Assembly (NCBI GenBank): GCA_000949895.1
Contig: JWIT01000020.1
Location: 17,413-81,412 of the forward strand
From: Agrobacterium arsenijevicii
GTDB taxonomy: Bacteria > Pseudomonadota > Alphaproteobacteria > Rhizobiales > Rhizobiaceae
Reading direction: 5' to 3'
DNA length: 64,000 nt
Below are positions 17,245-25,628 of this stretch, in pieces (position 1 is the stretch's first letter; every line of letters starts with the position of its first letter). A program made the translations under genes and the position numbers. The notes under the pieces are model-generated. The model saw nothing but the letters and a program-made list of their open reading frames with translations, did not search any database and was not told the origin of the DNA.

Positions 17245-17592
17245 TCACGGCTTTGGGATGACAGTTGCGAGCTTGCGAAACGGCGACAGGATTTCCAGGC
17301 GGCTTGGCACGCCCTTGGCGATACTGATAATCGAACCGGGACCGATCTTCACCGGGGCGGCTTCGGCCTGCGAATACATCGCCTCGCCCTCGACGACGAC
17401 GAAGGTTTCCTCAAGGTCGCGACCCGGATAGTTGTAGATGCCGGGCTCGGCTTTCCAGACTGCGACGATCGTGCCGTTCTCGATCTGGTCCTGCCATATC
17501 TGGCGACGGTAGGAACCGCCGTCCCGGCCTTCGGCCGGCATGGCCGGGACAAGATCCACGTCATCGGAAATATTGAAAATCGGCATCGTCAT
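17245..17592 (-). CDS. Cupin domain protein (DUF861-like)
   Basis: A 115-residue single-domain cupin. The ATG at 17592 has AAGGAG seven bases upstream; the open frame extending further overlaps the neighbouring oxidoreductase gene and is not protein-like. The core reads WQDQIENGTIVAVWKAEPGI, YPGRDLEETFVVVEGEA, then GPGSIISIAKGVPSRLEIL. This is the Cupin_3 pattern of small (S)-ureidoglycine aminohydrolase-like proteins, with no catalytic function proven. It is the last gene of the peptide-type ABC/oxidoreductase cluster and may be an auxiliary enzyme or a small-molecule-binding protein. Confidence 0.78.
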   Translation of the reverse strand: MTMPIFNISDDVDLVPAMPAEGRDGGSYRRQIWQDQIENGTIVAVWKAEPGIYNYPGRDLEETFVVVEGEAMYSQAEAAPVKIGPGSIISIAKGVPSRLEILSPFRKLATVIPKP

Positions 17593-17651
17593 GGGAATTC
17601 TCCTTGCTGTGTCTGTTGATGGTTCGCACGGGCGCTGCGGCCGTGCAGGTG

Positions 17652-18977
17652 TCAGGCATGGGGTGGCAGTTCCACCCCTGCCAGTTTCGTGGATATGTTG
17701 TCGCGCAGCCGGTAATAACGGAGCATCATGGCTGGCGCGAAACCCATGTAGAAGGGAGCGGCTTTCAGCGGCTCCAGCTTCAGCGCCAGTTCGTTTTTCG
17801 GCTTGCCGAGCGCCCATTCCGAAAGAATGGAGCCCAGCATCGAGCCGGTCGGCACACCGCGGCCCGAAAGGCCGGTAAGTGCCACCACGCCCGGTGCGAG
17901 ATCATAAAAGCGTGGAACGGTGCGATATTGCATGTCGAGTTCGCCGAACCAGAAATAGTCCCAGCGGATCTCTTCCCGTAGCTGGGGATGCAGCCATTTG
18001 AGCCGTTCGCTCATGACCTGCCTCGTATAGGCCATGTCGCGGCCGCGGCGTCCCATGGGAAACATCGACGCGACAATCCGGCCTTCGGCATTGTATTTAT
18101 AGACATAGATGTCACCGCGACCATCGTGGATCGTGGTGTTCTGCGGCAGGACAGTCCGGCGTGTCTCTTCCGACAGGATTTGCGTCGCCGCAACGAACAC
18201 ACGCTGGATCTTAAAAGTACGGTCGAGTTTGGGCCAGCCGCCAACGGTATAGGCGCCGGTGGTAAAGATCACTTTCGACGCAACCACTTCTCCGCGATCT
18301 GTGGTCACTTTCCAGCCGCCACTCGTGTCACGCACGCAACCCGTTACGGCCGAGCCGGTGAATATCTTCCCACGCTCCTGGATGACGGCGCGGGCGAGAC
18401 CTCGGGCATAACCGAGTGGATTGAGGTGTCCCGCCTCCTCGTGCAGCCAGCCGCCATGGAAACGGGGACTGCCGGTAACCGCGGCCACCTCGTCGCGGCC
18501 GAGAAGCCGGGTTTTCGCGCCCACCGCATTATAGGTTTCGACCTTGCGCCTGATCTCGTCCATGGCGCCCTTGTGCGGCGCGCCCATTACATAGCCGTTC
18601 TGTACCCACTCGCAGTCGATCTGGTAATCGCGGATCATGCTTGAGACGCGGTCATTCGCACGCGTTTGCCGTTCGATGAGCCGTTCCGCCCAGGGTTCAC
18701 CCAGCATCCTGCGCAGCTCGGGCAGGCTGTAATGGGTAAAAGTGGGCGTGCAATGTCCGGCATTGCGGCCCGAACCGCCGAACCCGACCTCCTGCCGCTC
18801 CAGAAGCACGACATTGATGCCGGTTTTCGCAAGCTCCAATGCGGTGGTCAGACCGGTATAGCCTGCGCCGACGATACAGACGTCGGCCTGAACACGACCG
18901 GAGAGAGGCTCCGTCTGCGGCGCGGACGCCGCCGTCGCATACCACAGCGTCACATCAAAGGGTGAGAACGAAACCAT
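17652..18977 (-). CDS. FAD-dependent oxidoreductase (DAO family, PuuB-like)
   Basis: A 441-residue flavoprotein with the N-terminal dinucleotide-binding motif DVCIVGAGYTGLTTALELA (about residues 33-51) and the FGGSGRNAGH motif of the glycine/D-amino-acid oxidase family. The C-terminal FAD contact reads GVVALTGLSGRGVPTGSMLG. It resembles gamma-glutamylputrescine oxidase and related amine oxidases, so the likely chemistry is oxidation of an N-substituted or secondary amine. It starts 13 bases downstream of a peptide-type permease gene. A first FAD enzyme of the same superfamily lies earlier in the cluster, at 22800. Confidence 0.88.
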   Translation of the reverse strand: MVSFSPFDVTLWYATAASAPQTEPLSGRVQADVCIVGAGYTGLTTALELAKTGINVVLLERQEVGFGGSGRNAGHCTPTFTHYSLPELRRMLGEPWAERLIERQTRANDRVSSMIRDYQIDCEWVQNGYVMGAPHKGAMDEIRRKVETYNAVGAKTRLLGRDEVAAVTGSPRFHGGWLHEEAGHLNPLGYARGLARAVIQERGKIFTGSAVTGCVRDTSGGWKVTTDRGEVVASKVIFTTGAYTVGGWPKLDRTFKIQRVFVAATQILSEETRRTVLPQNTTIHDGRGDIYVYKYNAEGRIVASMFPMGRRGRDMAYTRQVMSERLKWLHPQLREEIRWDYFWFGELDMQYRTVPRFYDLAPGVVALTGLSGRGVPTGSMLGSILSEWALGKPKNELALKLEPLKAAPFYMGFAPAMMLRYYRLRDNISTKLAGVELPPHA

Positions 18978-18990
18978 CCTCTGATACCCC

Positions 18991-19881
18991 TCAGTTCAGG
19001 TCGCTGCGGGCATCGAGCGCATCACGAAGCCCGTCGCCGATGAAGTTGAAGCTGGTAACGGCAAGCGTGATCGCGACGCCGGGTACAATGGCGAGCCAGG
19101 GAGCCTTGTCCAGATATTGCTGGGCACCGTTCAGCATATTGCCCCAGCTCGGCAGCGGCGGCTGAATGCCATAACCGAGGAAGCTGATATAGGCTTCCAG
19201 AAGAATGGCACGCGCAACCGTAAGGGTAGCGGCGACGATGATGGGGCCAACAGCGTTCGGCAGCAGCTCCCGGAACATGATCCAGCCATTGGGCAGGCCG
19301 AGCATACGGGCCGCCATGACGAAGTCACGTTCACGCAGAGACCGCACTTCCGCTTCAACCAGACGGGCAATCTCCATCCAGCTCGTCACAGCAATGATAA
19401 CCGTGATCATGAACGGGCTCGGCTTGACGAAAGCGGCCAAAGCGAGAAGCAGGAAAATGCTGGGGAAGGAGAGGAATGCATCAACGAAACGCATCAGTAT
19501 CGCGCCGATGCGACCGCCGTAATAACCGGCGACGACGCCGATGACGGTGCCGATCATCGTCGACAGCACCATGGCGAAGAAGCCGACCAGCAACGAGATG
19601 CGACCGGCATTGAACAGGCGCGCGGCTATGTCGCGCCCGAGCGGATCCGTACCGAATATATGGTAGCCGGTCATCGGCGGCGCAAAACGGGCGCGCAGAT
19701 CGATAAACAATTCGTCGTAAGGCAGAAGATACGGCCCCACGACACAGGCGAAAATCATGATGGTGATCATGATGAGGCCAAGCACCGCCAGCTTGTGGCG
19801 GGCAAAACGACGAAGCGTGCGGTTCTGCCACCAGTGGAAGCGTGGCACGGCCTGCGATGGGTGGAGTGTTGCAGCGGACAT
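18991..19881 (-). CDS. Peptide-type ABC transporter permease (DppC-like)
   Basis: A 296-residue inner-membrane permease starting MSAATLHPSQAVPRFHWWQN after an AAGGAAAG ribosome binding site. The Arg-rich N-terminus before the first helix (RRFARHKLAVLGLIMITIMIF), the HIFGTDPLGRDIAARL motif, the EAA loop (MAARMLGLPNGWIMFRELLPN) and the VTSFNFIGDGLRDALDARS end identify a DppC/OppC subunit. Length is normal, unlike the OppC with an insertion at 11.4 kb. It forms a heterodimer with the permease encoded 41 bases upstream. Confidence 0.92.
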   Translation of the reverse strand: MSAATLHPSQAVPRFHWWQNRTLRRFARHKLAVLGLIMITIMIFACVVGPYLLPYDELFIDLRARFAPPMTGYHIFGTDPLGRDIAARLFNAGRISLLVGFFAMVLSTMIGTVIGVVAGYYGGRIGAILMRFVDAFLSFPSIFLLLALAAFVKPSPFMITVIIAVTSWMEIARLVEAEVRSLRERDFVMAARMLGLPNGWIMFRELLPNAVGPIIVAATLTVARAILLEAYISFLGYGIQPPLPSWGNMLNGAQQYLDKAPWLAIVPGVAITLAVTSFNFIGDGLRDALDARSDLN

Positions 19882-19922
19882 GATCTTTCCTTCGGTTGAG
19901 TGCGGCATTCGTCGATCTGGCC

Positions 19923-20873
19923 CTATCCGAGACGGATACGGGGATCGACGAGAGCGACCATCAGGTCAGCGAGCAGGCTGCCGAGCAGCACGAGGATGGC
20001 GGAAAACATCAGAAGCCCCATCACAACAGGATAGTCATGGTAACCGAGGCTATCGAGGAACAGGCGGCCCATGCCCGGCCAGGTAAAGACGGTCTCCGTT
20101 ACAAGGGCGCCGCCGAGAATCGTCGGGAGCTGGAGACCGGCAAGCGTGATCATCGGGAGAAGCGCATTACCGACGACGTGTTTCATCAGAACCCGGCGCG
20201 GCGTCAAACCCTTGGCGCGGGCGGTACGGACGAAATCCTGATTGATGACATCAAGCGTCGCAGTCCGCATATAGCGGCTCCAGACGGCGATGTTGACGAG
20301 GGCGAGCACGAGGCTCGGCATGATCAGGTGAATTGCGTAGTCGTAAAAGGACTGATCGCCGATCGTATACATGTTGCCGGCCGGCAGCCATTTCAGTCGC
20401 AAGGCAAAAACATAGATGGCAACGAGGCCGAACCAGAAGGTGGGAATGGAAAGCGCCACCATTGCGCCAACCGTCGCGGTGTAGTCGAACAGCGTATAAC
20501 GTTTGGTGGCCCCTTTGATACCGATCCAGGTGCCGACAAGGATCGATACGACGGTTGATGAGACCATCAACAGCAAGGTCGCAAACAGATGTCCGGAGAT
20601 GATGTCGAGAACCGGACGCTGGTCGCGATAGGATTTGCCCCAATCGCCCTGCAGCAGCCGCCAGACCCATTCGAGATATTGAACCGGCAGGGGTCGATCG
20701 AGACCCATCTGGTGGGCGATGCGATCAAGCGCCTCCCGCGTCATGCCCGGCGTCAGGGCAAATTGCGACAGCGGCCCACCGGGCGCGAGATTGAGGATCG
20801 CAAAACCGATGATCGAGACGAGCAGCAGAAGCACGAGGCTCTGCCATATCCGATGGAGAAGAAAGGTCAGCAT
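19923..20873 (-). CDS. Peptide-type ABC transporter permease (DppB-like)
   Basis: A 316-residue permease starting MLTFLLHRIWQSLVLLLLVS, with six predicted helices. Family features include LAPGGPLSQFALTPGMTREA, the EAA loop RTARAKGLTPRRVLMKHVVGN and TVFTWPGMGRLFLDSLGYHDYP. The ATG at 20873 fits the family; an upstream start would add 14 unrelated residues. It follows the binding-protein gene by 125 bases and precedes the second permease by 41 bases. Confidence 0.92.
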   Translation of the reverse strand: MLTFLLHRIWQSLVLLLLVSIIGFAILNLAPGGPLSQFALTPGMTREALDRIAHQMGLDRPLPVQYLEWVWRLLQGDWGKSYRDQRPVLDIISGHLFATLLLMVSSTVVSILVGTWIGIKGATKRYTLFDYTATVGAMVALSIPTFWFGLVAIYVFALRLKWLPAGNMYTIGDQSFYDYAIHLIMPSLVLALVNIAVWSRYMRTATLDVINQDFVRTARAKGLTPRRVLMKHVVGNALLPMITLAGLQLPTILGGALVTETVFTWPGMGRLFLDSLGYHDYPVVMGLLMFSAILVLLGSLLADLMVALVDPRIRLG

Positions 20874-20998
20874 GATGAGACTCCAGGTCGCATCGTGGAA
20901 ACGGATAGCAACCATCCACGAATAGCCGTTAGAGTGCCGGCTGCTTCAAAGCCGGCACTTCACATGGATCGGGCACGAAGCCCTGTCTGCGGCAGGCT

Positions 20999-22660
20999 CT
21001 ATGCCAGACGCCAGGTCGCAACGTTCCAGGTATCGATGCGGTTATTGACGTTCGGCTTCACGTTTTCGACGCCCTGCTTGTGACCACGCACCGTTGCGTA
21101 TTGGAACAGCGGCAACAGCGGCAGTTCCTTGCGCATGATCTCCTGGATCTTCAGATAGACGGCCTTGCGCTCCTCCGGCACGAAGATACTGCCACCCTTG
21201 GCGAGAAGCTCATCGACGTCCTTGTTGACGAACTGCCAGGTATTCTGGCCAGAGCCGCCTTTTGCAGCACTCGACGTCGAGCGGAAAAAGTCGGAAGTGT
21301 CGGGATCGGGGCCGGTCAGGAAATCGAGGCCGACGATCACCGAATCGAACTTCGACAGCATCCAGTAGTCACCCCACATGACAGCCGGCGGCAGGTTCGA
21401 GATGGTCATCTCCACGCCGATATCCTTGAAGGATTGCTGCATGTATTGCTGAACCTGTTCGCGAATGTGATTGCCAGCCGTTGTGGAGCAGGTGAAAGCA
21501 AGCTTCACGCCGCCCTTGGCGCGGATGCCATCGGCACCGGCCACCCAGCCCGCATCATCGAGCAGCTTTTTTGCCTTCTCGATGGAATATTCGTGTTTGG
21601 GAAGATCGGGATTGTAATAGAACGACTGCTGCGGAACGTAGCTTTCGGTGGGTGTCGGCAGACCGTAATAAAGCGCTTCGATGATCGACTGTTTGTCGAT
21701 GGCCGCATAGAGCGCCTCTCTCACCGCCGGATCCTTGAACTGCGGCCGCTCCATGTTGAACGAAAGGGATTCGATCGTCGAACCCGGTACGACGTTGACG
21801 ACCTTGCCGGCGAGATCCTTGGCCTCGTCATAATGGTCGGGCGTGATCCATTGCAGCCCGACGACATCGATATCGCCGGTTTTGAACTGGGTGTACATGA
21901 CATTCATATCAGGCACATATTTGTAGATCAGACGCTCGATATGCGGGCCATCGCCGAAATAATCGGTATTGGCTTCGAGCAGGATGTAATCGCCCGCGAC
22001 GCGTTCCTTCCACTTGAAGGCGCCCGTTCCAACCGGCGCGTTGTTATAGGCGGCGGTGTTGCGGTCGGCTTCGGCACCCAGCAGATGCTTCGGCGTGATG
22101 AAGGTGGAGGCAAGGATCGACGGATAGGGCGCGAAGGGCTTTTCCATCTTCCAGGTGATCTCGGTCGGCGACACAACAGTCAGATCACGCACGAATTCGT
22201 GGCCGGTCTTGCGCCACGAACGGAAGTTCGGATCGACAAGAAGTTCCAGCGTGAACTTCACGTCCTCGGCGGTAAACGGTTTGCCGTCGTGCCACTTGAC
22301 GTCGTCACGCAGCTTGACCTTCCAGTTGAGACCATCGGCGGATATGCCGCCATTTTCAACCGTCGGCACCTCGGCGGCGAGCGCCGCTACAAACGCGCCT
22401 TTCTCATCGACATAAAAGAGCGGGTCGAAGATGCTGAAATGAATGCCTTCGTCGACCTCGATATGCGGCATATGCGGATTGAAGACGGTAGGCTCCTGCG
22501 AGAAGCCAACCGTGAGCTGGCCCTTGGCGTCTTTACCCTGCGCCATGGCGCGGGAAAAACCCGGAAGACCGGAAAGGACGACGCCGGAGGCGCCGAGCGC
22601 CAAAAGGCCGAGTGCCTGACGGCGGGTGGTGTTGATAAGCGGCTTGTTCTGGTCGGACAT
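20999..22660 (-). CDS. Peptide-type ABC substrate-binding protein with Tat-like signal
   Basis: A 553-residue SBP_bac_5 protein. The ATG at 22660 follows AAGGGGA. The N-terminus carries a twin-arginine-like leader (NTTRRQALGLLALGASGVVL, then SRAMAQ), so export through Tat is likely. The mature protein shows VGFSQEPTVFNPHMPHIEVD, LRDDVKWHDGKPFTAEDVKF and DPAVREALYAAIDKQSIIEAL, as in DppA/OppA relatives. Surrounding oxidoreductases suggest a ligand such as an N-substituted amino acid, opine or polyamine conjugate rather than ordinary peptides; this is an inference. Confidence 0.9.
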   Translation of the reverse strand: MSDQNKPLINTTRRQALGLLALGASGVVLSGLPGFSRAMAQGKDAKGQLTVGFSQEPTVFNPHMPHIEVDEGIHFSIFDPLFYVDEKGAFVAALAAEVPTVENGGISADGLNWKVKLRDDVKWHDGKPFTAEDVKFTLELLVDPNFRSWRKTGHEFVRDLTVVSPTEITWKMEKPFAPYPSILASTFITPKHLLGAEADRNTAAYNNAPVGTGAFKWKERVAGDYILLEANTDYFGDGPHIERLIYKYVPDMNVMYTQFKTGDIDVVGLQWITPDHYDEAKDLAGKVVNVVPGSTIESLSFNMERPQFKDPAVREALYAAIDKQSIIEALYYGLPTPTESYVPQQSFYYNPDLPKHEYSIEKAKKLLDDAGWVAGADGIRAKGGVKLAFTCSTTAGNHIREQVQQYMQQSFKDIGVEMTISNLPPAVMWGDYWMLSKFDSVIVGLDFLTGPDPDTSDFFRSTSSAAKGGSGQNTWQFVNKDVDELLAKGGSIFVPEERKAVYLKIQEIMRKELPLLPLFQYATVRGHKQGVENVKPNVNNRIDTWNVATWRLA

Positions 22661-22799
22661 TTTTAGTTCCCCTTGATCCGATGGTTGAACACGACGATTA
22701 TTTTTGCTTCCGCCTCTTTGGGCGGTACTACTCCCATCAGCAGTTACCTGCCTCATGCTTCAAAAAGATCGGCGGCACCGGACCGCCGGGCTTCTCATT

Positions 22800-24131
22800 T
22801 CAAAAGCCGCTGACCAGTTCGATCTTCGAACCGTCGCTGAAGCGGCTGAAACGGAAATCGCGACGATCGACGATCGGATTACGGCCCGTGACGATATCGG
22901 CCATGAGTTTTCCCGCCGCCGGGCCGATGCCGAAGCCGTGGCCGGAAAAACCGGTTGCGACATGAAAGCCCGGAATGGCGTCGATATTGTCGATGACCGG
23001 AATGGCATCGGGCGTCACGTCGATCATGCCTGCCCAGCGCTGAGAGATTTCGGCCTTTTCGAACACCGGAAAGGCCTGCTTCAGCTTCGCGAAGGCGCCG
23101 TCCGTCATGCTGATCGACGGAACGGGATCGAGCACGCGGTTATATTCGAAGGGCGACGGTTCATCGAGCGCCCAGCGGCGCGGAATGCGCCATTCATCGT
23201 AAAACCGGCCAGTCAGGCGCAGGTCGAGCGAACGCCACTCATGCCGTAGCGCCGGCAGGAATTTCAGCGCATAACGGAAAGACGCAGGCACGATATCGAC
23301 GATGTTCTGGAAGCCGTTTGCGATGGTATATCCGCCGTCAAGACGCTTGCGGATCGCAAACCCATTCGACCAGATCGCCTCCTCCGGCCCGCCTTCAAGC
23401 GGCTTGGTGCGCAGCACGGAATTCATGACCTTGAGCTGCGGCAGATCGAGACCGTTATTGCCGAGAAACAGGCTGGACCACGCGCCGCCGGCCATCACCG
23501 CCGCTTTGCAGGCGATTTCACCGCGCTCCGTCACAACACCCGATACCTTGCCGCCGGAAAGCTGGAGACCGCGCACGGCGCATTCGGTCAGGATGAAAGC
23601 ACCCCGGTCGCGGGCAGCTTCGGCGATGGCGGGGGCGGCCCGCTGCGGTTCGGCGCGGCAGTCGCCCGCAGTGTAAAGCGCCCCGGCGACGTTCATGTTT
23701 GAACCCGGATACTTCGCCTTGAATTCCGCCGCGCTCAGCATGCGGCTTTCAATCTGGTAGCCTTCCAGATTGCGGTTCCAGCGTTCGTGCTCGGCAAATT
23801 CCTTGTCGTTGGCGCAGGTGAAGACGATGCCGGAACGCTTGAAACCGGTCTCCCGTCCGGTGCGACGGTTAAGGTCGGCCCAGATGCGCAGTGACTCCGC
23901 CATCAAGGGTATTTCGCGTGGATCGCGGCGGGAGATACGCACCCAACCCCAGTTGCGGCTCGACTGTTCGTGGCCGATCCCGCCCTTTTCGCAAAGAGCG
24001 ACCCGCAGCCCCTGATCGGCAAGTTCAAGCGCAGTGGAGGTGCCGATAATACCGCCGCCGATGACGACAACGTCTACCTCTTTCGGCAATTCCGCATCAC
24101 CGTGAACGGGAACGACATAAGGACCGGGCAT
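22800..24131 (-). CDS. FAD-dependent oxidoreductase (DAO family)
   Basis: A 443-residue flavoprotein starting one base after the SDR stop. It has the FAD-binding motif VDVVVIGGGIIGTSTALELA (about residues 18-37) and a C-terminal DVTPDAIPVIDNIDAIPGFH with GFSGHGFGIGPAAGKLMAD, typical of D-amino-acid/glycine/sarcosine oxidase relatives. Charged and aromatic residues such as SSRNWGWVRISRRDPRE match a subgroup often found next to peptide-type ABC transporters. It probably oxidises a compound imported by the transporter. No covalent-flavin motif was identified. Confidence 0.88.
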   Translation of the reverse strand: MPGPYVVPVHGDAELPKEVDVVVIGGGIIGTSTALELADQGLRVALCEKGGIGHEQSSRNWGWVRISRRDPREIPLMAESLRIWADLNRRTGRETGFKRSGIVFTCANDKEFAEHERWNRNLEGYQIESRMLSAAEFKAKYPGSNMNVAGALYTAGDCRAEPQRAAPAIAEAARDRGAFILTECAVRGLQLSGGKVSGVVTERGEIACKAAVMAGGAWSSLFLGNNGLDLPQLKVMNSVLRTKPLEGGPEEAIWSNGFAIRKRLDGGYTIANGFQNIVDIVPASFRYALKFLPALRHEWRSLDLRLTGRFYDEWRIPRRWALDEPSPFEYNRVLDPVPSISMTDGAFAKLKQAFPVFEKAEISQRWAGMIDVTPDAIPVIDNIDAIPGFHVATGFSGHGFGIGPAAGKLMADIVTGRNPIVDRRDFRFSRFSDGSKIELVSGF

Positions 24132-24132
24132 G

Positions 24133-24846
24133 TCAGAAAAACTCCTCAAGCTGGCAATTGATGGCGAACTCGGCAACGGAGGCCTCGTTCGGTAGGGACA
24201 GCAGCATGGCAATGATACGGGCAAGATCGGCAGGTTGGGTCATCTGATCCGCCGGCCGTTCGGATAAGGCCGTAGCCATATCGGTGGCGACGAAACCCGG
24301 ACATATGGCGGTGGCGCGCACGCCCCTGTCGAAGCCCGCCTGCCGAATGGCATGCGCGAGCGCGACGGCGGCAAATTTGGAGAGTGAATAGCTGCCGGCC
24401 GAGGCAGACTTCACCCGCTTTCCCGAAAGGGAGGCGAGGATGATCACGCGGCCACGGCCGCTTTCGCACAAGGCTTCCCAGGCGGCCTTCACCAGCCGCC
24501 GCGGCGCCTTGACGTTGACCGCAAGCATGGCATCGATATCGTCATCATCCGCTTCGATCACTGTCTTCGGGATCATGATGCCGGCATTGGCCACGACCGC
24601 GTCGATGCGACCAAAACGCTGAAAGGCATCGTCTACCCAGCGCTTTTCTGATGCGACATCGTTGGCGTCGTAACCGGCAAGATGGACCTGTTCTTCATGG
24701 CCCACAGCCCATTGCGGCAACACCGGGCTGCGCATGCCAAGCGATACCAACCAGCCTTCGGCAAGAAGCGCTGCGGCGACGTGGTCACCTATGCCTCTGC
24801 TTGCGCCGGATATGAGAGCAACGCGTTTTGTCGTGTAATCGGTCAT
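24133..24846 (-). CDS. Short-chain dehydrogenase/reductase
   Basis: A 237-residue SDR with the cofactor motif ALISGASRGIGDHVAAALL (TGxxxGxG type, near residue 10), VVANAGI (NAG motif), an active-site serine in IILASLSGK and the catalytic SYSLSKFA (YxxxK). The expected downstream CPGFVATDM is also present. It overlaps the MarR gene upstream by four bases and nearly abuts the FAD enzyme downstream, so it belongs to the same operon. It likely reduces or oxidises a carbonyl product of the flavin oxidase step. Confidence 0.92.
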   Translation of the reverse strand: MTDYTTKRVALISGASRGIGDHVAAALLAEGWLVSLGMRSPVLPQWAVGHEEQVHLAGYDANDVASEKRWVDDAFQRFGRIDAVVANAGIMIPKTVIEADDDDIDAMLAVNVKAPRRLVKAAWEALCESGRGRVIILASLSGKRVKSASAGSYSLSKFAAVALAHAIRQAGFDRGVRATAICPGFVATDMATALSERPADQMTQPADLARIIAMLLSLPNEASVAEFAINCQLEEFF

Positions 24847-25328
24847 TCACGCCCCACAATGTGACGGTAGGCGCGACGCAGTATGTCGATCACCTGCTTC
24901 TGCTCGTCTTCCGGAATGAAACTGAAGAAATCGCGCGATTGCTGCGGAACGATTTCCCGGATTTTCGCCGCGAGTGCCGCGCCGGTCTCGGTGATGTAAA
25001 GCTCCTGCGCGCGGCTATCCTCCTGCGACACTTCCCTGCGGATCAGGTCATGGGAGACCATCTGGTCAATGACCCTGCCCATGGCCGAACGGTCCCGCAT
25101 CGTCACATGCGCGATAACGGAGGGGCGGATGCCCGGATAGTCATCGACAAGCAGCAAAGTCGTGATCTTTCCAGTACCCTTGGCCACATCCAGACCTTCC
25201 AGCCGGGTATCGAGATCACGCGATACGGCAAGGTTGATCGTGCGGATGTAGAAGCTCAGCGTGTCTTCAAGCACGTCGAGATTGATGTCTGTCGGCGATA
25301 TCGGCGGTTTTGCAGTTGGTTTGGACAT
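24843..25328 (-). CDS. MarR-family transcriptional regulator
   Basis: A 161-residue regulator. The start at MSKPTAKPPISPTD follows the last plausible ATG before the domain; an open extension upstream lacks similarity. The winged-helix region reads GTGKITTLLLVDDYPGIRPS, VIAHVTMRDRSAMGRVIDQM, VSHDLIRREVSQEDSRAQEL, YITETGAAL, a MarR recognition helix and wing. Its stop overlaps the SDR start by four bases (ATGA). As first gene of the SDR-oxidase-transporter block it is a likely autoregulated local controller. Confidence 0.87.
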   Translation of the reverse strand: MSKPTAKPPISPTDINLDVLEDTLSFYIRTINLAVSRDLDTRLEGLDVAKGTGKITTLLLVDDYPGIRPSVIAHVTMRDRSAMGRVIDQMVSHDLIRREVSQEDSRAQELYITETGAALAAKIREIVPQQSRDFFSFIPEDEQKQVIDILRRAYRHIVGRE

Positions 25329-25628
25329 GAAGTTTCCGTTCGAATGGTCAAAGGACAGCATTTGCGGATGCGCTTTTCGGGCGCGCCACAGTGCAGGTTT
25401 TCCGGCCATGTCGTATTGCAGTTTTGTGACTATATGAAATGACAATTAGTGGATAAACGCAACTATTTTTTACGGAATATTCTGAAAATTATTATTTAAA
25501 ACAGATACTTAATCGAACAAGCTAAAGTGCCGCCGGATCTGCGTGAGACGCCGGCGGTTTAGATGGCCCTTGATGTCGCGCGATACGCAGGCCCGACCTT
25601 GAGCAGTCGCGCCAGGCAGCTTCCGGTG
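25329..25628. promoter_or_regulatory. AT-rich intergenic region, promoter for the MarR-led operon
   Basis: The 300 bases between the ATPase stop and the MarR start are clearly AT-rich at about 25430-25520, as expected for a promoter of the minus-strand operon. Near its right edge, CCGCCGG (25530-25536) and CCGGCGG (25551-25557) form a seven-base inverted repeat that would end the upstream ATPase transcript. No T-run follows on the minus strand. The MarR operator could not be assigned. Confidence 0.45.

Noticed and set aside
24843..25445. A longer MarR protein starting at 25445
   Set aside because: The extra 39 residues lie in the AT-rich promoter region and do not resemble the family; the start at 25328 fits domain length.
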